The notes: generated by a model from the sequence alone, not told the origin. DNA of 35,771 nt from Microbacterium gubbeenense DSM 15944 (GCF_000422745.1 NZ_AUGQ01000020.1:1-35771), one strand, 5' to 3'. Counted from the first letter of the stretch, positions 15,393 through 24,309 are shown. Made by a program: numbers and translations.

Positions 15393-16318
15393 CTCGGGTG
15401 GGCTCCGCCCGGCGCGCAGGTCTCGGCGCATCGGCGATCGCGGTCGTCGGCGCGATCGGACTGGTCGGTTGTGCCGCCGCCGACGGCGATTCCGACCCCC
15501 GCGTCGTGGTGACGACGAACATCCTCGGCGACGTCGCGAGCGAACTGATCGGGGATGCCGCCGACGTGACGACGCTCATGAAGCCGAACGCCGACCCGCA
15601 CTCGTTCGAGATCTCGGCGCAAGAGGCCGCCACACTTCAGTCGGCCGAGCTCGTCATCTCGAACGGCCTCGGGCTCGAGGAGGGCGTCGAACAACACCTC
15701 GAGGCGGCCGCCGACGCAGGGGCGCCTCGGTTCATCGCCGCAGACCATCTCGAGACGATCCCCTATGCCGAGAAGGCGAACGGTCCGGATCCGCATTTTT
15801 GGACGGATCCGGCGCGCATGATCGACGTGGTCGAGGCGCTCGAGACGGAACTCGGCGAGATCGGCATCGACGTATCCGCGAACGCCGCGGCGTACCTAGA
15901 GGATCTCGCCGAGTTGGACGCCGAGATGTCCGACGCGTTCGCTCGAATCCCGAATGAGCACCGCGCGCTCGTCACCAACCACCATGTGTTCGGCTATCTG
16001 GCCGATCGCTTCGACTTCGAGGTCATCGGTGCCGCCATCCCGGGCGGAACCACGCTCGCGTCGCCCTCGGCGGCCGACCTCGACGAGCTCGCTACCGCCA
16101 TCGACTCGAGCGGCGTGCCCGCGATCTTCGCGGAATCGTCGCAGCCCGACCGGCTCATGCAGGTGCTGCGCTCCGAAGCCGACATCGACGTCGCGGTCAT
16201 CGAGCTGTTCACAGAGTCGCTGACCGAACCCGGCGGCGATGCCGATACCTACCTCTCCATGATGCGCGAGAACACCGAGCGCATCACCACTGGTCTGACC
16301 TCAGAAAGGACACCATGA
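15389..16318 (+). CDS. aztC: zinc ABC transporter substrate-binding lipoprotein (AztC-like)
   Basis: This 309-residue cluster A-I metal-binding protein has a lipoprotein signal (LVGC, Cys28). Likely zinc ligands are His71 in ADPHSFE, His136 in DPHFWTD, His198 in TNHHVFGYL, and an Asp in the C-terminal GGDADTY. The long His-rich acidic loop of ZnuA is absent, as in AztC. It would receive zinc outside the membrane, possibly from the AztD-like proteins, and deliver it to AztB. Both ends overlap neighbouring genes by 4 nt. Confidence 0.85.
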   Translation: MTRVGSARRAGLGASAIAVVGAIGLVGCAAADGDSDPRVVVTTNILGDVASELIGDAADVTTLMKPNADPHSFEISAQEAATLQSAELVISNGLGLEEGVEQHLEAAADAGAPRFIAADHLETIPYAEKANGPDPHFWTDPARMIDVVEALETELGEIGIDVSANAAAYLEDLAELDAEMSDAFARIPNEHRALVTNHHVFGYLADRFDFEVIGAAIPGGTTLASPSAADLDELATAIDSSGVPAIFAESSQPDRLMQVLRSEADIDVAVIELFTESLTEPGGDADTYLSMMRENTERITTGLTSERTP

Positions 16319-17520
16319 CCAACCGATACCGACTGCTCGCCGGCGGCTCGCTTGCAGCCGTCGCACTTCTCGCCGCGGGGTGCGCGACAGACGCCTCCCC
16401 CGATGAGCCCTCCGCAGGATCCGCCGCCGAGGCCCCGGCCGACGTGAGCGCCAGCTCGCGCGTCGCCGTCTCGCTTGAAGGCGAGGTGGGCGTGCTCGAT
16501 GCCGCGACCCTCGAACTCATCGATACGTTCCCCTCCGACGACTTCACCCGCGTGAACGCGGTCGGCGACGGGCGCAACGTGCTCGTCACCACGGCGGAGG
16601 GTTTTCAGGTGCTCGACACGGCGGTGCCTGCCCTCACCGACACCGTGTTCGACGCGGATGCGGCGGGCCACGTCGTGCGCCATGCCGACAAGACCGTCCT
16701 GTTCTCCGACGGTTGGGGCGAGACGACGATCTTCGACACGGACGCGCTGGTCGAGTCTGACGGCGCCCTGCCAGAGGTGAGCGTGTACGAGTCTGAGGCC
16801 GCGCACCACGGCGTCTCGATCGTGCTCGAGGACGGCACGCTCGTCACGACCGTCGGCACGGCCGATGGTCGATCGGGGGCCGTCGCGCTCGAGCCGCACG
16901 ACGATCATTACCACGAACTCGCGATCTCCGACCAATGCCCCGAGATCCACGGCGAGGGCACGGCGGCCGGCGAGGTCGCGGTCTTCGGCTGCGAGAACGG
17001 CGCACTGATGTTCAAGGACGGCGAGTTCCTGAAGCTCGACGCTCCCGATGACTTCGGCCGAATGGGCAACGCCTACGTCGCTGAGGACGACCCGATCGTG
17101 GTCGGCGACTACAAGAACGACCCCGACTACGAGGGCTACCTGCTGAACAGCGTCGCGCTCATCGACACCGAGAACGAGACCTACACGGTCAAGGACCTGG
17201 GCGATGTTGAGTTCACGTGGCGCGGTGCGGGGCGCGGTCCTGATGGGTTGTTCTACATGCTCGGCACCGACGGTGCGATCCACTCGCTCGATCCCGCCAC
17301 CGGCGAGTTCACGGACGATGAATTCCCGGTCGTGGACGCTTGGGAAGGACCGGAGGATTGGCAGACCCCTCACCCCGGCATGATCACTGCGGGCGACGTG
17401 GCGTACGTTATCGACGTCGTAGGTCAGCGGCTCATCTCGGTCGACCTCAACACGGGCGACATCCTCGCGGAGGGCGAGGAGCTGCCGTCGCTCCCGAACG
17501 AGGTCGCGATGAACCTGTAG
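16315..17520 (+). CDS. aztD: AztD-like zinc metallochaperone lipoprotein, second copy
   Basis: This 401-residue lipoprotein (LAAGC, Cys23) has a beta-propeller-like body of AztD type. His-containing motifs include AGHVVRHADK, SEAAHHGVSIVLEDG, EPHDDHYHEL and CPEIHGEG. The DHGDHFHFY motif of the first copy is missing. It is the last gene of the zinc operon, overlapping aztC by 4 nt, and is followed 14 bp later by a strong terminator. By family knowledge AztD binds zinc outside the cytoplasm and transfers it to AztC. The pair of copies suggests division of labour. Confidence 0.75.
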   Translation: MTNRYRLLAGGSLAAVALLAAGCATDASPDEPSAGSAAEAPADVSASSRVAVSLEGEVGVLDAATLELIDTFPSDDFTRVNAVGDGRNVLVTTAEGFQVLDTAVPALTDTVFDADAAGHVVRHADKTVLFSDGWGETTIFDTDALVESDGALPEVSVYESEAAHHGVSIVLEDGTLVTTVGTADGRSGAVALEPHDDHYHELAISDQCPEIHGEGTAAGEVAVFGCENGALMFKDGEFLKLDAPDDFGRMGNAYVAEDDPIVVGDYKNDPDYEGYLLNSVALIDTENETYTVKDLGDVEFTWRGAGRGPDGLFYMLGTDGAIHSLDPATGEFTDDEFPVVDAWEGPEDWQTPHPGMITAGDVAYVIDVVGQRLISVDLNTGDILAEGEELPSLPNEVAMNL

Positions 17521-17533
17521 GCACGGCCTGATG

Positions 17534-17572
17534 GATGTGGGGCGGGCACCTTCTCGGTGCCCGCCCCACATC
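17534..17572. terminator. bidirectional terminator between aztD and rhaB
   Basis: A perfect 17-bp stem (GATGTGGGGCGGGCACC paired with its complement) encloses the loop TTCTC. It sits between two convergent genes, 14 bp after the zinc operon stop and 11 bp from the rhaB stop. There is only a short T-run on the plus side. Confidence 0.85.
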
Positions 17573-17583
17573 GATTTCTGCGC

Positions 17584-18987
17584 TCAGGCCGGCGCGTAGC
17601 GCTTCGGCGGGAACGCCTTCGCGACGACCTCGCGCATGTCCTCGAGGTCGCCGTCGATGAAGCCCGCGGCGCGCCCCTGCACGAGCAGGTTGCCGATCGC
17701 GGTCGCCTCGACGGGGCCCGCCTCGACGGGAACCCCCGCGCGATCGGCCGTGAGCTGGCAGAGCAGCTCGTTGAGGGATCCGCCGCCCACGATGTGGATC
17801 GTCTCCACCGGAATGCCCGACAGCTCGCTCGCAGTGCGGACCGCGCCGGCGAACGCCTCGGCGAGGCTCTCGATGATCGACCGCGCGAACTCGGCACGCG
17901 TGGTGGGAAGCGGCTGTCCGTTCTCCGCGAGCCAAGTCGAAATGCGGCCCGGCATGTCACCCGGGGGCATGAAGACGGAATCGTTCGCGTCGAAGACGCC
18001 CACCGGAGCCGTAACCTCAGCGGCCTCGGCGAGCAGCGACGGCAGATCGATCTTCTCTCCGGAGGTGCGCTCCCACTCGCGGATCGACTCGCTGAGCAGC
18101 CACAGCCCCATCACGTTGTGCAGGAACCGCGTGCGACCGAAGGCGCCGCCCTCGTTGGTGAAGTTGTGCTCGCGCGCAGCATCGGTCAGAACCGGCTCAC
18201 GCGTCTCGACACCAACGAGGCCCCACGTGCCGCAGGAGATGTACGCGGCACGGTCCGCGCGCATCGGCACCGCGACGACGGCGGACGCCGTGTCGTGGGA
18301 TCCGACCGCGACGACGGGCGCGGATCCGCCCAGGTCCTTCGCGACGCGCGGCAGCAGGTCGCCGATCGTTTCGCCGGGATCCACCAGGCGCGGCAGCACG
18401 CGCGCGGACACCCCGAGGCGCTCGGCCAGTGCTGTATCCCATTCCTTGGTCGTGACGTCGAGCAGACCCGTCGTCGATGCGTTCGTGCGCTCGGCCACCT
18501 TCTCGCCCGTGAGCAGCCACGCGAACAGGTCAGGAACGAGCAGCATCGAGTCAGCGGCATCGAGCACGCCGCGCTCGCAGGCCAGTTGGTACAGAGTGTT
18601 GAACGGCAGGAACTGCAGCCCGTTGCGGCGGTACAGCTCGTCGAAGCTTGCGACCTGGTGCACGGCCTCGACGCCGGCGGCGGTGCGCTCATCGCGGTAG
18701 TGGAACGGTGTGCCGAGCATGCGGTCGCCGCGCAGCAGCGCGTAGTCGACAGCCCAGGAGTCGATGCCGATCGACGAGATGTCGGGTGCGATGCGGAACG
18801 CCTCGCGCAGCCCCTCCGTGACGCCCCGATACAGGGCCATGAGGTCCCACTGCAGGCCGCCCGGCGTCATGACCGGGTCGTTCGCGAAGCGGCCGACGGT
18901 CTCCATCTCGATGGAACCGCCCGTGAAGCGTCCGACGATCACGCGGCCGCTCGTGGCGCCGAGGTCGATAGCGGCGACTGAGTTCAT
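17584..18987 (-). CDS. rhaB: rhamnulokinase
   Basis: This 467-residue FGGY-family kinase phosphorylates L-rhamnulose to L-rhamnulose 1-phosphate. It shows the N-terminal phosphate-binding loop AAIDLGATSGRVIVGRF, IGIDSWAVDYALL, a substrate region HYRDERT, ASTTGLLDV, GSHDTASAV with the catalytic-type Asp, ISCGTWGLVG and the C-terminal HIVGGGSLNELLCQ. Length fits rhamnulokinases. The ATG at 18987 follows GGAG by 6 nt. It lies downstream of rhaEW on the same strand, separated by 140 bp that hold a strong hairpin, so it may have its own weak promoter or depend on readthrough. A second FGGY kinase at 28565-30013 is its paralog. Confidence 0.88.
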   Translation of the reverse strand: MNSVAAIDLGATSGRVIVGRFTGGSIEMETVGRFANDPVMTPGGLQWDLMALYRGVTEGLREAFRIAPDISSIGIDSWAVDYALLRGDRMLGTPFHYRDERTAAGVEAVHQVASFDELYRRNGLQFLPFNTLYQLACERGVLDAADSMLLVPDLFAWLLTGEKVAERTNASTTGLLDVTTKEWDTALAERLGVSARVLPRLVDPGETIGDLLPRVAKDLGGSAPVVAVGSHDTASAVVAVPMRADRAAYISCGTWGLVGVETREPVLTDAAREHNFTNEGGAFGRTRFLHNVMGLWLLSESIREWERTSGEKIDLPSLLAEAAEVTAPVGVFDANDSVFMPPGDMPGRISTWLAENGQPLPTTRAEFARSIIESLAEAFAGAVRTASELSGIPVETIHIVGGGSLNELLCQLTADRAGVPVEAGPVEATAIGNLLVQGRAAGFIDGDLEDMREVVAKAFPPKRYAPA

Positions 18988-19072
18988 GTTGTCTCCAGGT
19001 GCATAAGTACGGCACAGACCGAGCAGGCCAGGCGACTGAGGGCCCGACCGGCCAATCTGCCCCGGATCTGCC

Positions 19073-19120
19073 GTAGTTGTGCGGGCGCGGATCCGATGAG
19101 GGCCCGCGCCCGCACACTAC
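19073..19120. terminator. hairpin between rhaEW and rhaB
   Basis: GTGCGGGCGCGG (19079-19090) pairs with its complement at 19104-19115, and five more base pairs beyond a one-base bulge extend the stem to 19073-19120. It starts 8 bp past the rhaEW stop codon. It has no T-run, so it may be a partial terminator or an mRNA 3' stabiliser that sets the rhaEW:rhaB ratio. Confidence 0.65.
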
Positions 19121-19127
19121 AGCGCGA

Positions 19128-21164
19128 TCAGCGGACGAACGCCTGCGCGACGCCCGAGTCGACCGGGATGTGCAGGCCGGTCGTGCGGCTGAGCTCGGGG
19201 CCCGTCAGCACGTACACGGCGTCCGCGACGTTCTCGGGAACGACCTCGCGCTTCAGGATCGTGCGGTTCGCGTAGTACTGGCCGAGGTCCTCTTCCTTCA
19301 CGCCGTAGGTCGCGGCGCGGTTCGCGCCCCAGCCTGCCGCGAAGATGCCGGATCCGCGCACGACGCCGTCGGGGTTGATGCCGTTGACGCGCACGCCGTG
19401 CTCGCCGAGCTCCACCGCCAGCAGGCGCACCTGGTGGGCCTGGTCGGCCTTGGTGGCCGAGTAGGCGATGTTGTTCGGGCCTGCGAAGACCGAGTTCTTG
19501 GACGAGATGTAGATGATGTCTCCGCCGAGCCCCTGGTCGATGAGCACCCGCGCAGAAGCCTTCGAGACGAGGAACGAGCCCTTCGCCATGACGTCGTGCT
19601 GCAGGTCCCAATCCTTCTCGGTGGTCTCGAGCAACGGCTTCGACAACGACAGGCCCGCGTTGTTGACGACGAGGTCGACACCGCCGAACGCCAGCACCGC
19701 CTCGTCGAGCGCCGCCTGAACCGCGGCCTCATCGGAGACGTTCGCCGCGACGCCGATGGCGACATCGGTGTTTCCGAGCTCTGCCGCGGCGGCCTGGGCC
19801 TTTTCGAGATCGAGGTCGGCGACGACGACGCAGGCGCCCTCCTTCGCGAGGCGAGTGGCGATCGCCTTGCCGATGCCGCTGGCGGCGCCCGTGACGAACG
19901 CGATGCGACCGGCGTGGGTCTTCGGCTTCGGCAGACGCTGCAGCTTCGCCTCTTCGAGAGCCCAGTACTCGATGCGGAACTTCTCCTCATCGGAGATCGG
20001 CGCGTAGGTCGAGAGGGACTCCGCACCGCGCATCACGTTGATGGCGTTGATGTAGAACTCACCAGCCACTCGAGCGGTCTGCTTGTTCTTGCCGTAGCTG
20101 AACATGCCGACGCCGGGCACGAGCACGATGAGGGGATCCGCACCGCGCATCGCGGGGCTGGCGTCGGTCGCGTACGCGTCGTAGTAGGCCGCGTAGTCGG
20201 CGCGGTACTCCTCGTGCAGCTCCTTCAGACGTGCGACCGTGTCCTCCACGGACGCGTCGGCTGGCAGGTCCAGGACCAACGGCTTGACCTTGGTGCGCAG
20301 GAAGTGGTCGGGGCAGCTCGTGCCGAGAGCGGCGAGCTCGGGGGCGCGCTCCGCGGCGAGGAAGTCGGTCACGACCTCCGCGTCGGTGAAGTGGCCGACC
20401 ATCGGAGCATCCTGCGAGGCGATACCGCGCACGGTCGCCGCGATCGCGGCGGCCTTCGCACGGCGCTCGGCCTCGGCGAGCGCCTCGTAACCGGCGCGCA
20501 CAGCGCCGAACGGATCCGCCTGGCCGTTCTCGGCGATGTACGCCTCGGCCGTCTCGATGATCCAGAGCGAGTTCTTCTCGGACTCTTCCGAGGTGTCGCC
20601 CCATGCGGTGATGCCGTGGCCGCCGAGGATCGTTCCGATCGCCTGCGGGTTAGCCTTCTTGATCTCGGCAATGTCGAGGCCGAGCTGGAAGCCGGGGCGG
20701 CGCCACGGCACCCAGACCACCTTGTCGCCGAAGATCTTCGTCGTGAGTTCTTCACCGTCGGCGGCCGTTGCGATCGCGATGCCGCTGTCGGGGTGCAGGT
20801 GATCGACGTGCGCCGCGTCGACGAGACCGTGCATGGCCGTGTCGATCGACGGCGCCGCACCGCCCTTGCCGTGCAGGCAGTAGTCGAATGCCGCGACCAT
20901 CTCGTCCTCGCGGTCGATGCCGGGGTAGACGTTCACGAGCGACCGCATGCGGTCGAGTCGCAGCGCGGCGAGGCCCGACTCCTTAAGTGTCCCGAGGTCA
21001 CCGCCGGATCCCTTGACCCAGAGCAGCTCGACAGGTTCACCCGTGACCGGGTCGGTCTCGGTGCCCTTGGCGGAGGTGTTGCCTCCGGCGTAGTTGGTGT
21101 TCTTGGGGTCGGAACCGAGACGGTTCGACCGCGCGATGAGGTCAGCGACAGTGGGGTTCGTCAT
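19128..21164 (-). CDS. rhaEW: bifunctional rhamnulose-1-phosphate aldolase / lactaldehyde dehydrogenase
   Basis: This 678-residue two-domain enzyme cleaves L-rhamnulose 1-phosphate to dihydroxyacetone phosphate and L-lactaldehyde and then oxidises the aldehyde. The N-terminal ~400 residues are a class II aldolase module: SNRLGSDPKNTNYAGGNTSA, HVDHLHPDSG (metal-type His pair) and LGGHGITAWG. The C-terminal ~260 residues are a short-chain dehydrogenase: TGAASGIG (425-432), NNAG, then the Ser in YISSKNS with Tyr568 and Lys572 (YSATK). The layout matches B. subtilis RhaEW (YuxG). The ATG at 21164 has AAGGA upstream. Its own promoter and a palindromic operator lie in the 87-bp gap to the DeoR gene. 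Confidence 0.9.
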   Translation of the reverse strand: MTNPTVADLIARSNRLGSDPKNTNYAGGNTSAKGTETDPVTGEPVELLWVKGSGGDLGTLKESGLAALRLDRMRSLVNVYPGIDREDEMVAAFDYCLHGKGGAAPSIDTAMHGLVDAAHVDHLHPDSGIAIATAADGEELTTKIFGDKVVWVPWRRPGFQLGLDIAEIKKANPQAIGTILGGHGITAWGDTSEESEKNSLWIIETAEAYIAENGQADPFGAVRAGYEALAEAERRAKAAAIAATVRGIASQDAPMVGHFTDAEVVTDFLAAERAPELAALGTSCPDHFLRTKVKPLVLDLPADASVEDTVARLKELHEEYRADYAAYYDAYATDASPAMRGADPLIVLVPGVGMFSYGKNKQTARVAGEFYINAINVMRGAESLSTYAPISDEEKFRIEYWALEEAKLQRLPKPKTHAGRIAFVTGAASGIGKAIATRLAKEGACVVVADLDLEKAQAAAAELGNTDVAIGVAANVSDEAAVQAALDEAVLAFGGVDLVVNNAGLSLSKPLLETTEKDWDLQHDVMAKGSFLVSKASARVLIDQGLGGDIIYISSKNSVFAGPNNIAYSATKADQAHQVRLLAVELGEHGVRVNGINPDGVVRGSGIFAAGWGANRAATYGVKEEDLGQYYANRTILKREVVPENVADAVYVLTGPELSRTTGLHIPVDSGVAQAFVR

Positions 21165-21205
21165 GGGATTCCTTACACGGAAGAACGAGCACGAATGTTA
21201 CTTCT

Positions 21206-21218
21206 TGTAATTATCACA
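21206..21218. promoter_or_regulatory. palindromic operator over the rhaEW promoter
   Basis: TGTAATTATCACA is an imperfect palindrome with one mismatched pair (TGTnAT-A-ATnACA in either direction). It covers the -10 element of the rhaEW promoter. The DeoR-family repressor encoded immediately upstream is the obvious candidate to bind it. LacI-type sites elsewhere in the locus look different. Confidence 0.5.
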
Positions 21219-21238
21219 TTAGATAACGTGGCGCACAA
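21210..21238 (-). promoter_or_regulatory. rhaEW promoter
   Basis: On the minus strand TTGTGC (21238-21233) and GATAAT (21215-21210) are separated by 17 bp, a good vegetative promoter for a high-GC genome. Transcription would start near 21203, about 40 nt ahead of the rhaEW ATG. The surrounding stretch is notably AT-rich. Confidence 0.65.
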
Positions 21239-21251
21239 GCTACAGAGAGCC

Positions 21252-22013
21252 CTACCGCAGTTCAACGCGCGAGCGCAGTTCTGCGAGGCGCTCGTCCGAT
21301 GGATCCAGCTCCGTCACGAGCACCGACACCTCGTCCCACGCGAAGCTGCGCGCGAGATCCCGTCCGCCCACCTTGCTCGAGTCGGCGAGCAGGACAACGG
21401 CGTCGGCAGCGCGCGCGAACTCGACCTTCACCTGCGCCTCTTCGAGCGAGACATCGCTCGCTCCGAACTCGGCCTCGACACCGTTCGCCCCGGCGAAGAC
21501 GGTGCGATAGCCGTGCGATGCGGCCGCCCGGCACGCGACAGGACCCACAAGGCTGTCGGTGAGCTCGTCAACCTCCCCGCCCGTCAGGATCGCGCGCTTC
21601 ACCCCCGCCCGACGCACGGAGCGGAAATTGTCCCAGGAGTTCGTCACGACGACGAGATCGGGGTGCTTCGTCAGAACGGATCCGAGCGCGCCCGCCGTCG
21701 TCGACGCGTCGATCGCGATCGCGCCCGCCGTGGGCACGAGATCCATCGCCTTCTGCGCGATGCGCGCCTTCGCCGAGCGGCGCTGCGCACTGCGATCGCG
21801 GAACGATCGCGGGCCGACGACCTGGGTCGCCCCGCCGCGCACGCGCCGCGCGACCCCTTCAGCCTCGAGGTCGGCGAGGTCGCGGCGGATCGTCATCTCC
21901 GAGACGCCGAGTTCTAACGCCGCGGCCACGAGCGTCACGCTGCCATCGCGCTCCAGCATCTCGCCGAGGATCCGGCGGCGCTGCTCTCCGTGGACCGAGC
22001 TCGTCATCGACAT
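21252..22013 (-). CDS. DeoR-family transcriptional regulator of rhamnose genes
   Basis: This 253-residue protein has an N-terminal winged helix-turn-helix (GEQRRRILGEMLERDGSVTL, then LGVSEMTIRRDLADLEAEG) and a DeoR sensor domain with AIAIDASTTAGAL, VVTNSWDN, LTGGEVDELTDSLVGP and ADSSKVGGRDLARSF, the sugar-phosphate isomerase-like fold that usually senses phosphorylated sugars. B. subtilis RhaR, which controls its rha operon, is also a DeoR-family protein, so rhamnulose 1-phosphate is a plausible signal. The start could be ATG 22013 or ATG 22007. It is 28 bp downstream of the LacI gene and probably co-transcribed with it, while rhaEW below has its own promoter. Confidence 0.85.
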   Translation of the reverse strand: MSMTSSVHGEQRRRILGEMLERDGSVTLVAAALELGVSEMTIRRDLADLEAEGVARRVRGGATQVVGPRSFRDRSAQRRSAKARIAQKAMDLVPTAGAIAIDASTTAGALGSVLTKHPDLVVVTNSWDNFRSVRRAGVKRAILTGGEVDELTDSLVGPVACRAAASHGYRTVFAGANGVEAEFGASDVSLEEAQVKVEFARAADAVVLLADSSKVGGRDLARSFAWDEVSVLVTELDPSDERLAELRSRVELR

Positions 22014-22041
22014 TCCACGAGCGTATCCGGCTCGACCCGCG

Positions 22042-23073
22042 TCAACCGCCCGTCGAGCGCCGCGCGACGAGTTCCGGCTGCAGCACGACCTGTTCGTGGA
22101 CATGGTCCGGGTCACCCGAGGAGTGAGCGATCATCAGACGCGCGGCGTTCGCGCCGAGCTCGTCGATCGGTTGCCGGATCGTCGTCATCGGCACGATCCA
22201 GTCCTTCGCCACATCGATGTCGTCGTAGCCGACGATCGCGATGTCCTCGGGGACCCGCATTCCCGCGGCGGCGAACGCGCGGTACGCGCCGAAGGCGATC
22301 ATGTCGTTTCCGCAGAGCACGCCCGTGGGGCGATTCTCGGCGATCAGCCGCTCGGCGGCGGCCTGTCCGTCACGGATGCCGATACCCGGCGAGGCCACCT
22401 CGATGAGGCGCTCCGACGGGTCCCACCCCTGCGCGCGCATCTCTTCTCGCGCACCCTCCGCGCGCTCGGCGAACTGCCGGATGTGCGCGGGACCGCTGAT
22501 ATAGGCGAGGGTCTCGTGCCCGCGCTCGAGCAGGTGCCGCACCGCGAGGCGACCGCCCTGGCGATTGTCGACCGATACCGAGCAGTGCCGAGGTCCACCG
22601 TCGAAATCCAGCAGGATCACGGGAAGCGCGCGTGGCAGGTCCAGGTAGCGCGTGGCGTCGATGTCGGCGGTCGACGGCGCGAGCATGGCGCCTCGCACCC
22701 CCTGCGCGGCCAGCACCCGCAACAGCGCGGCCTCACGGTCAAGGTCTCCGTCCGAGGTGCTGAGCATGACGACCTGCCCCGTGCGGCGCACCGCGCGTTC
22801 GATCTCGTGCGCGGTCTCCATGTAGAAGGGACTCTCGACATCGAGCACGACGAGGCCGATCACTTCACTCGCCACGCCCATCAGCATGCGCGCCTGCTGA
22901 TTCGGGATGTACCCGAGCGCGGCGATCGCTTCGTTGACGATCTTGCGCGTGCGGGGCAGCACACGCTCGGGATGGTTGATCGTGTTCGACACGGTGCCAC
23001 TCGACACTCCGGCGTACGCCGCGACTTCGCTGAGACGCACGACTCCCTCTGCTGTGCTGTCGTGCGGTTCCAT
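22042..23073 (-). CDS. LacI-family regulator, divergent from the sugar transporter operon
   Basis: This 343-residue repressor-type protein has the LacI helix-turn-helix and hinge (VRLSEVAAYAGVSSGTVSNT, then GYIPNQQARML) and a periplasmic-binding-like sensor domain (IGLVVLDVESPF, GVLCGNDMIAFGAYRAFAAA, IVGYDDIDVAKDWIVPMTTI). The ATG at 23073 has AAAGG 8 nt upstream; the longer open frame to 23115 starts without a site. The 183-bp gap to the divergent transporter gene contains two identical palindromes that fit LacI-type operators, so it most likely controls that operon and possibly itself. The inducer is unknown. Confidence 0.88.
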   Translation of the reverse strand: MEPHDSTAEGVVRLSEVAAYAGVSSGTVSNTINHPERVLPRTRKIVNEAIAALGYIPNQQARMLMGVASEVIGLVVLDVESPFYMETAHEIERAVRRTGQVVMLSTSDGDLDREAALLRVLAAQGVRGAMLAPSTADIDATRYLDLPRALPVILLDFDGGPRHCSVSVDNRQGGRLAVRHLLERGHETLAYISGPAHIRQFAERAEGAREEMRAQGWDPSERLIEVASPGIGIRDGQAAAERLIAENRPTGVLCGNDMIAFGAYRAFAAAGMRVPEDIAIVGYDDIDVAKDWIVPMTTIRQPIDELGANAARLMIAHSSGDPDHVHEQVVLQPELVARRSTGG

Positions 23074-23120
23074 GACACTTACCTTTCCAAAAGCTCGCGA
23101 CGGCGCGAGCCGCATCCATC

Positions 23121-23149
23121 TTGTGCATCCATGCAGTCGTGGATAACAT
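23121..23149 (+). promoter_or_regulatory. promoter of the sugar transporter operon
   Basis: TTGTGC (23121-23126) and TAACAT (23144-23149) are separated by 17 bp. The predicted start near 23156 falls inside the first palindromic operator, a classical repression arrangement. The same -35 hexamer TTGTGC is used at rhaEW. Confidence 0.65.
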
Positions 23150-23178
23150 TAAAGCGCTTTAGCCACTAAAGCGCTTTA
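23150..23178. promoter_or_regulatory. tandem LacI-type operators TAAAGCGCTTTA
   Basis: Two identical perfect 12-bp palindromes TAAAGCGCTTTA occupy 23150-23161 and 23167-23178, with centres 17 bp apart. The CG centre and flanking AT arms are typical of LacI-family operators. The first covers the predicted transcription start and the second lies just downstream. Binding by the LacI protein encoded at 22042-23073 is the natural inference. Confidence 0.75.
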
Positions 23179-23256
23179 ATCCTGTAATTCGCAATGGCGC
23201 GACGCACACTTACCGAAGTCGCGCTGCCACAGCACATGTCGACTTTGGAGGACATC

Positions 23257-24309
23257 ATGATGAAGCAGCGACGCTTCAAGACCATGGCAATCGCGGCGGT
23301 CGCCGTGATCGGTCTGGGAATCACGGCCTGCACGCCCGGCGGCCAGAGCGGGAACGCCGACGGCGACGGCGTCGAAGCCGGCGACGGCGACTACACGATC
23401 GCGATCGTTCCGAAGGATGCGACGAACCCCTGGTTCGTGCGCATGAAGGAGGGTGTGGACAAGTACGCCGAGGACAGCGGCATGGACGTCTACCAGCGCG
23501 GCCCGTCGGAGACCGACGCGACAATGCAGGCGCAGGTCATTCAGGACCTCATCGCGCAGGGTGTCGACGCGATCGGCGTCGTCCCCGTCGACCCGGCAGC
23601 GATCGAGAATGTGCTCAAGCAGGCACTCGATGCCGGCATCGTCGTCGTGACGCACGAGGGCGCGAGCCAGGAGAACACGATGTACGACATCGAGGCCTTC
23701 AACAACGAGGCCTACGGCGCGTTCATCATGGACAACCTCGCCGCCGCAATGGGCGAAGAGGGCACCTACACGACGATGGTCGGCCACGTCACGAACGCCT
23801 CTCACAACGAGTGGGCCGACGGCGCCGTCGCGCACCAGAAGGAGGCCTACCCCGACATGCAGCTGCTCGAGGACCAACCTCGTGTCGAGTCGCAGGACGA
23901 CGGCGAAGTCGCGTACCAGGTCGCGAGCCAGCTGCTCAAGGCGCACCCCGACCTCGCAGGCGTCGTCGGCACGTCGTCATTCGACGCCCCCGGCGTCGCG
24001 CGCGCGATCGAAGAGGCCGGCCTCGTCGGAGAGGTGTTCGCGAGCGGCACGGGCATGCCCGCCGCCAACAAGGACATCCTCGAAAAGGGCATCGTCAAGT
24101 CACTGACGGTCTGGGATCCCGCGGACGCCGGATACGCAATGGCGTCTCTCGCCACGCAGATCCTCGACGGCGAGGACATCGCCGACGGCGTCGACCTCGG
24201 TGTGAAGGGTTACGAGGACATGCAGTTCGCCGAGGGCAGCGACAAGATCCTCGAGGGCAACGGCTGGATCGAGATCAACGCCGAGAACGTCGAAGACTTC
24301 TCGTTCTGA
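23257..24309 (+). CDS. sugar ABC transporter substrate-binding lipoprotein (RhaS-like)
   Basis: This 350-residue protein has a lipoprotein signal (MMKQRRFKTMAIAAVAVIGL, lipobox ITAC) and a type 1 sugar-binding fold (Peripla_BP_4): YTIAIVPKDATNPWFVRMKE, QDLIAQGVDAIGVVPVDPAA, VTHEGA, and GVVGTSSFDAPGVARAIEEA. It resembles RhaS and LsrB-type receptors. It captures a sugar outside the cell for the downstream ATPase and permeases. GGAGG (23247-23251) serves either ATG 23257 or ATG 23260. A hairpin follows the stop codon. The neighbourhood suggests rhamnose, but the operon continues into a second set of sugar enzymes, so the ligand is uncertain. Confidence 0.88.
   Translation: MMKQRRFKTMAIAAVAVIGLGITACTPGGQSGNADGDGVEAGDGDYTIAIVPKDATNPWFVRMKEGVDKYAEDSGMDVYQRGPSETDATMQAQVIQDLIAQGVDAIGVVPVDPAAIENVLKQALDAGIVVVTHEGASQENTMYDIEAFNNEAYGAFIMDNLAAAMGEEGTYTTMVGHVTNASHNEWADGAVAHQKEAYPDMQLLEDQPRVESQDDGEVAYQVASQLLKAHPDLAGVVGTSSFDAPGVARAIEEAGLVGEVFASGTGMPAANKDILEKGIVKSLTVWDPADAGYAMASLATQILDGEDIADGVDLGVKGYEDMQFAEGSDKILEGNGWIEINAENVEDFSF

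Noticed and set aside
19077..21917. A 946-codon open frame on the plus strand opposite rhaEW and the DeoR gene
   Set aside because: High-GC antisense shadow: it is rich in Arg, His and Val without domains, spans several genes and has no ribosome binding site, while the minus strand encodes recognisable proteins.
23149..23179. Two copies of TAAAGCGCTTTA as a start of a repeat or CRISPR-like array
   Set aside because: There are only two copies, each palindromic, placed exactly over a promoter. Operator sites explain them fully.
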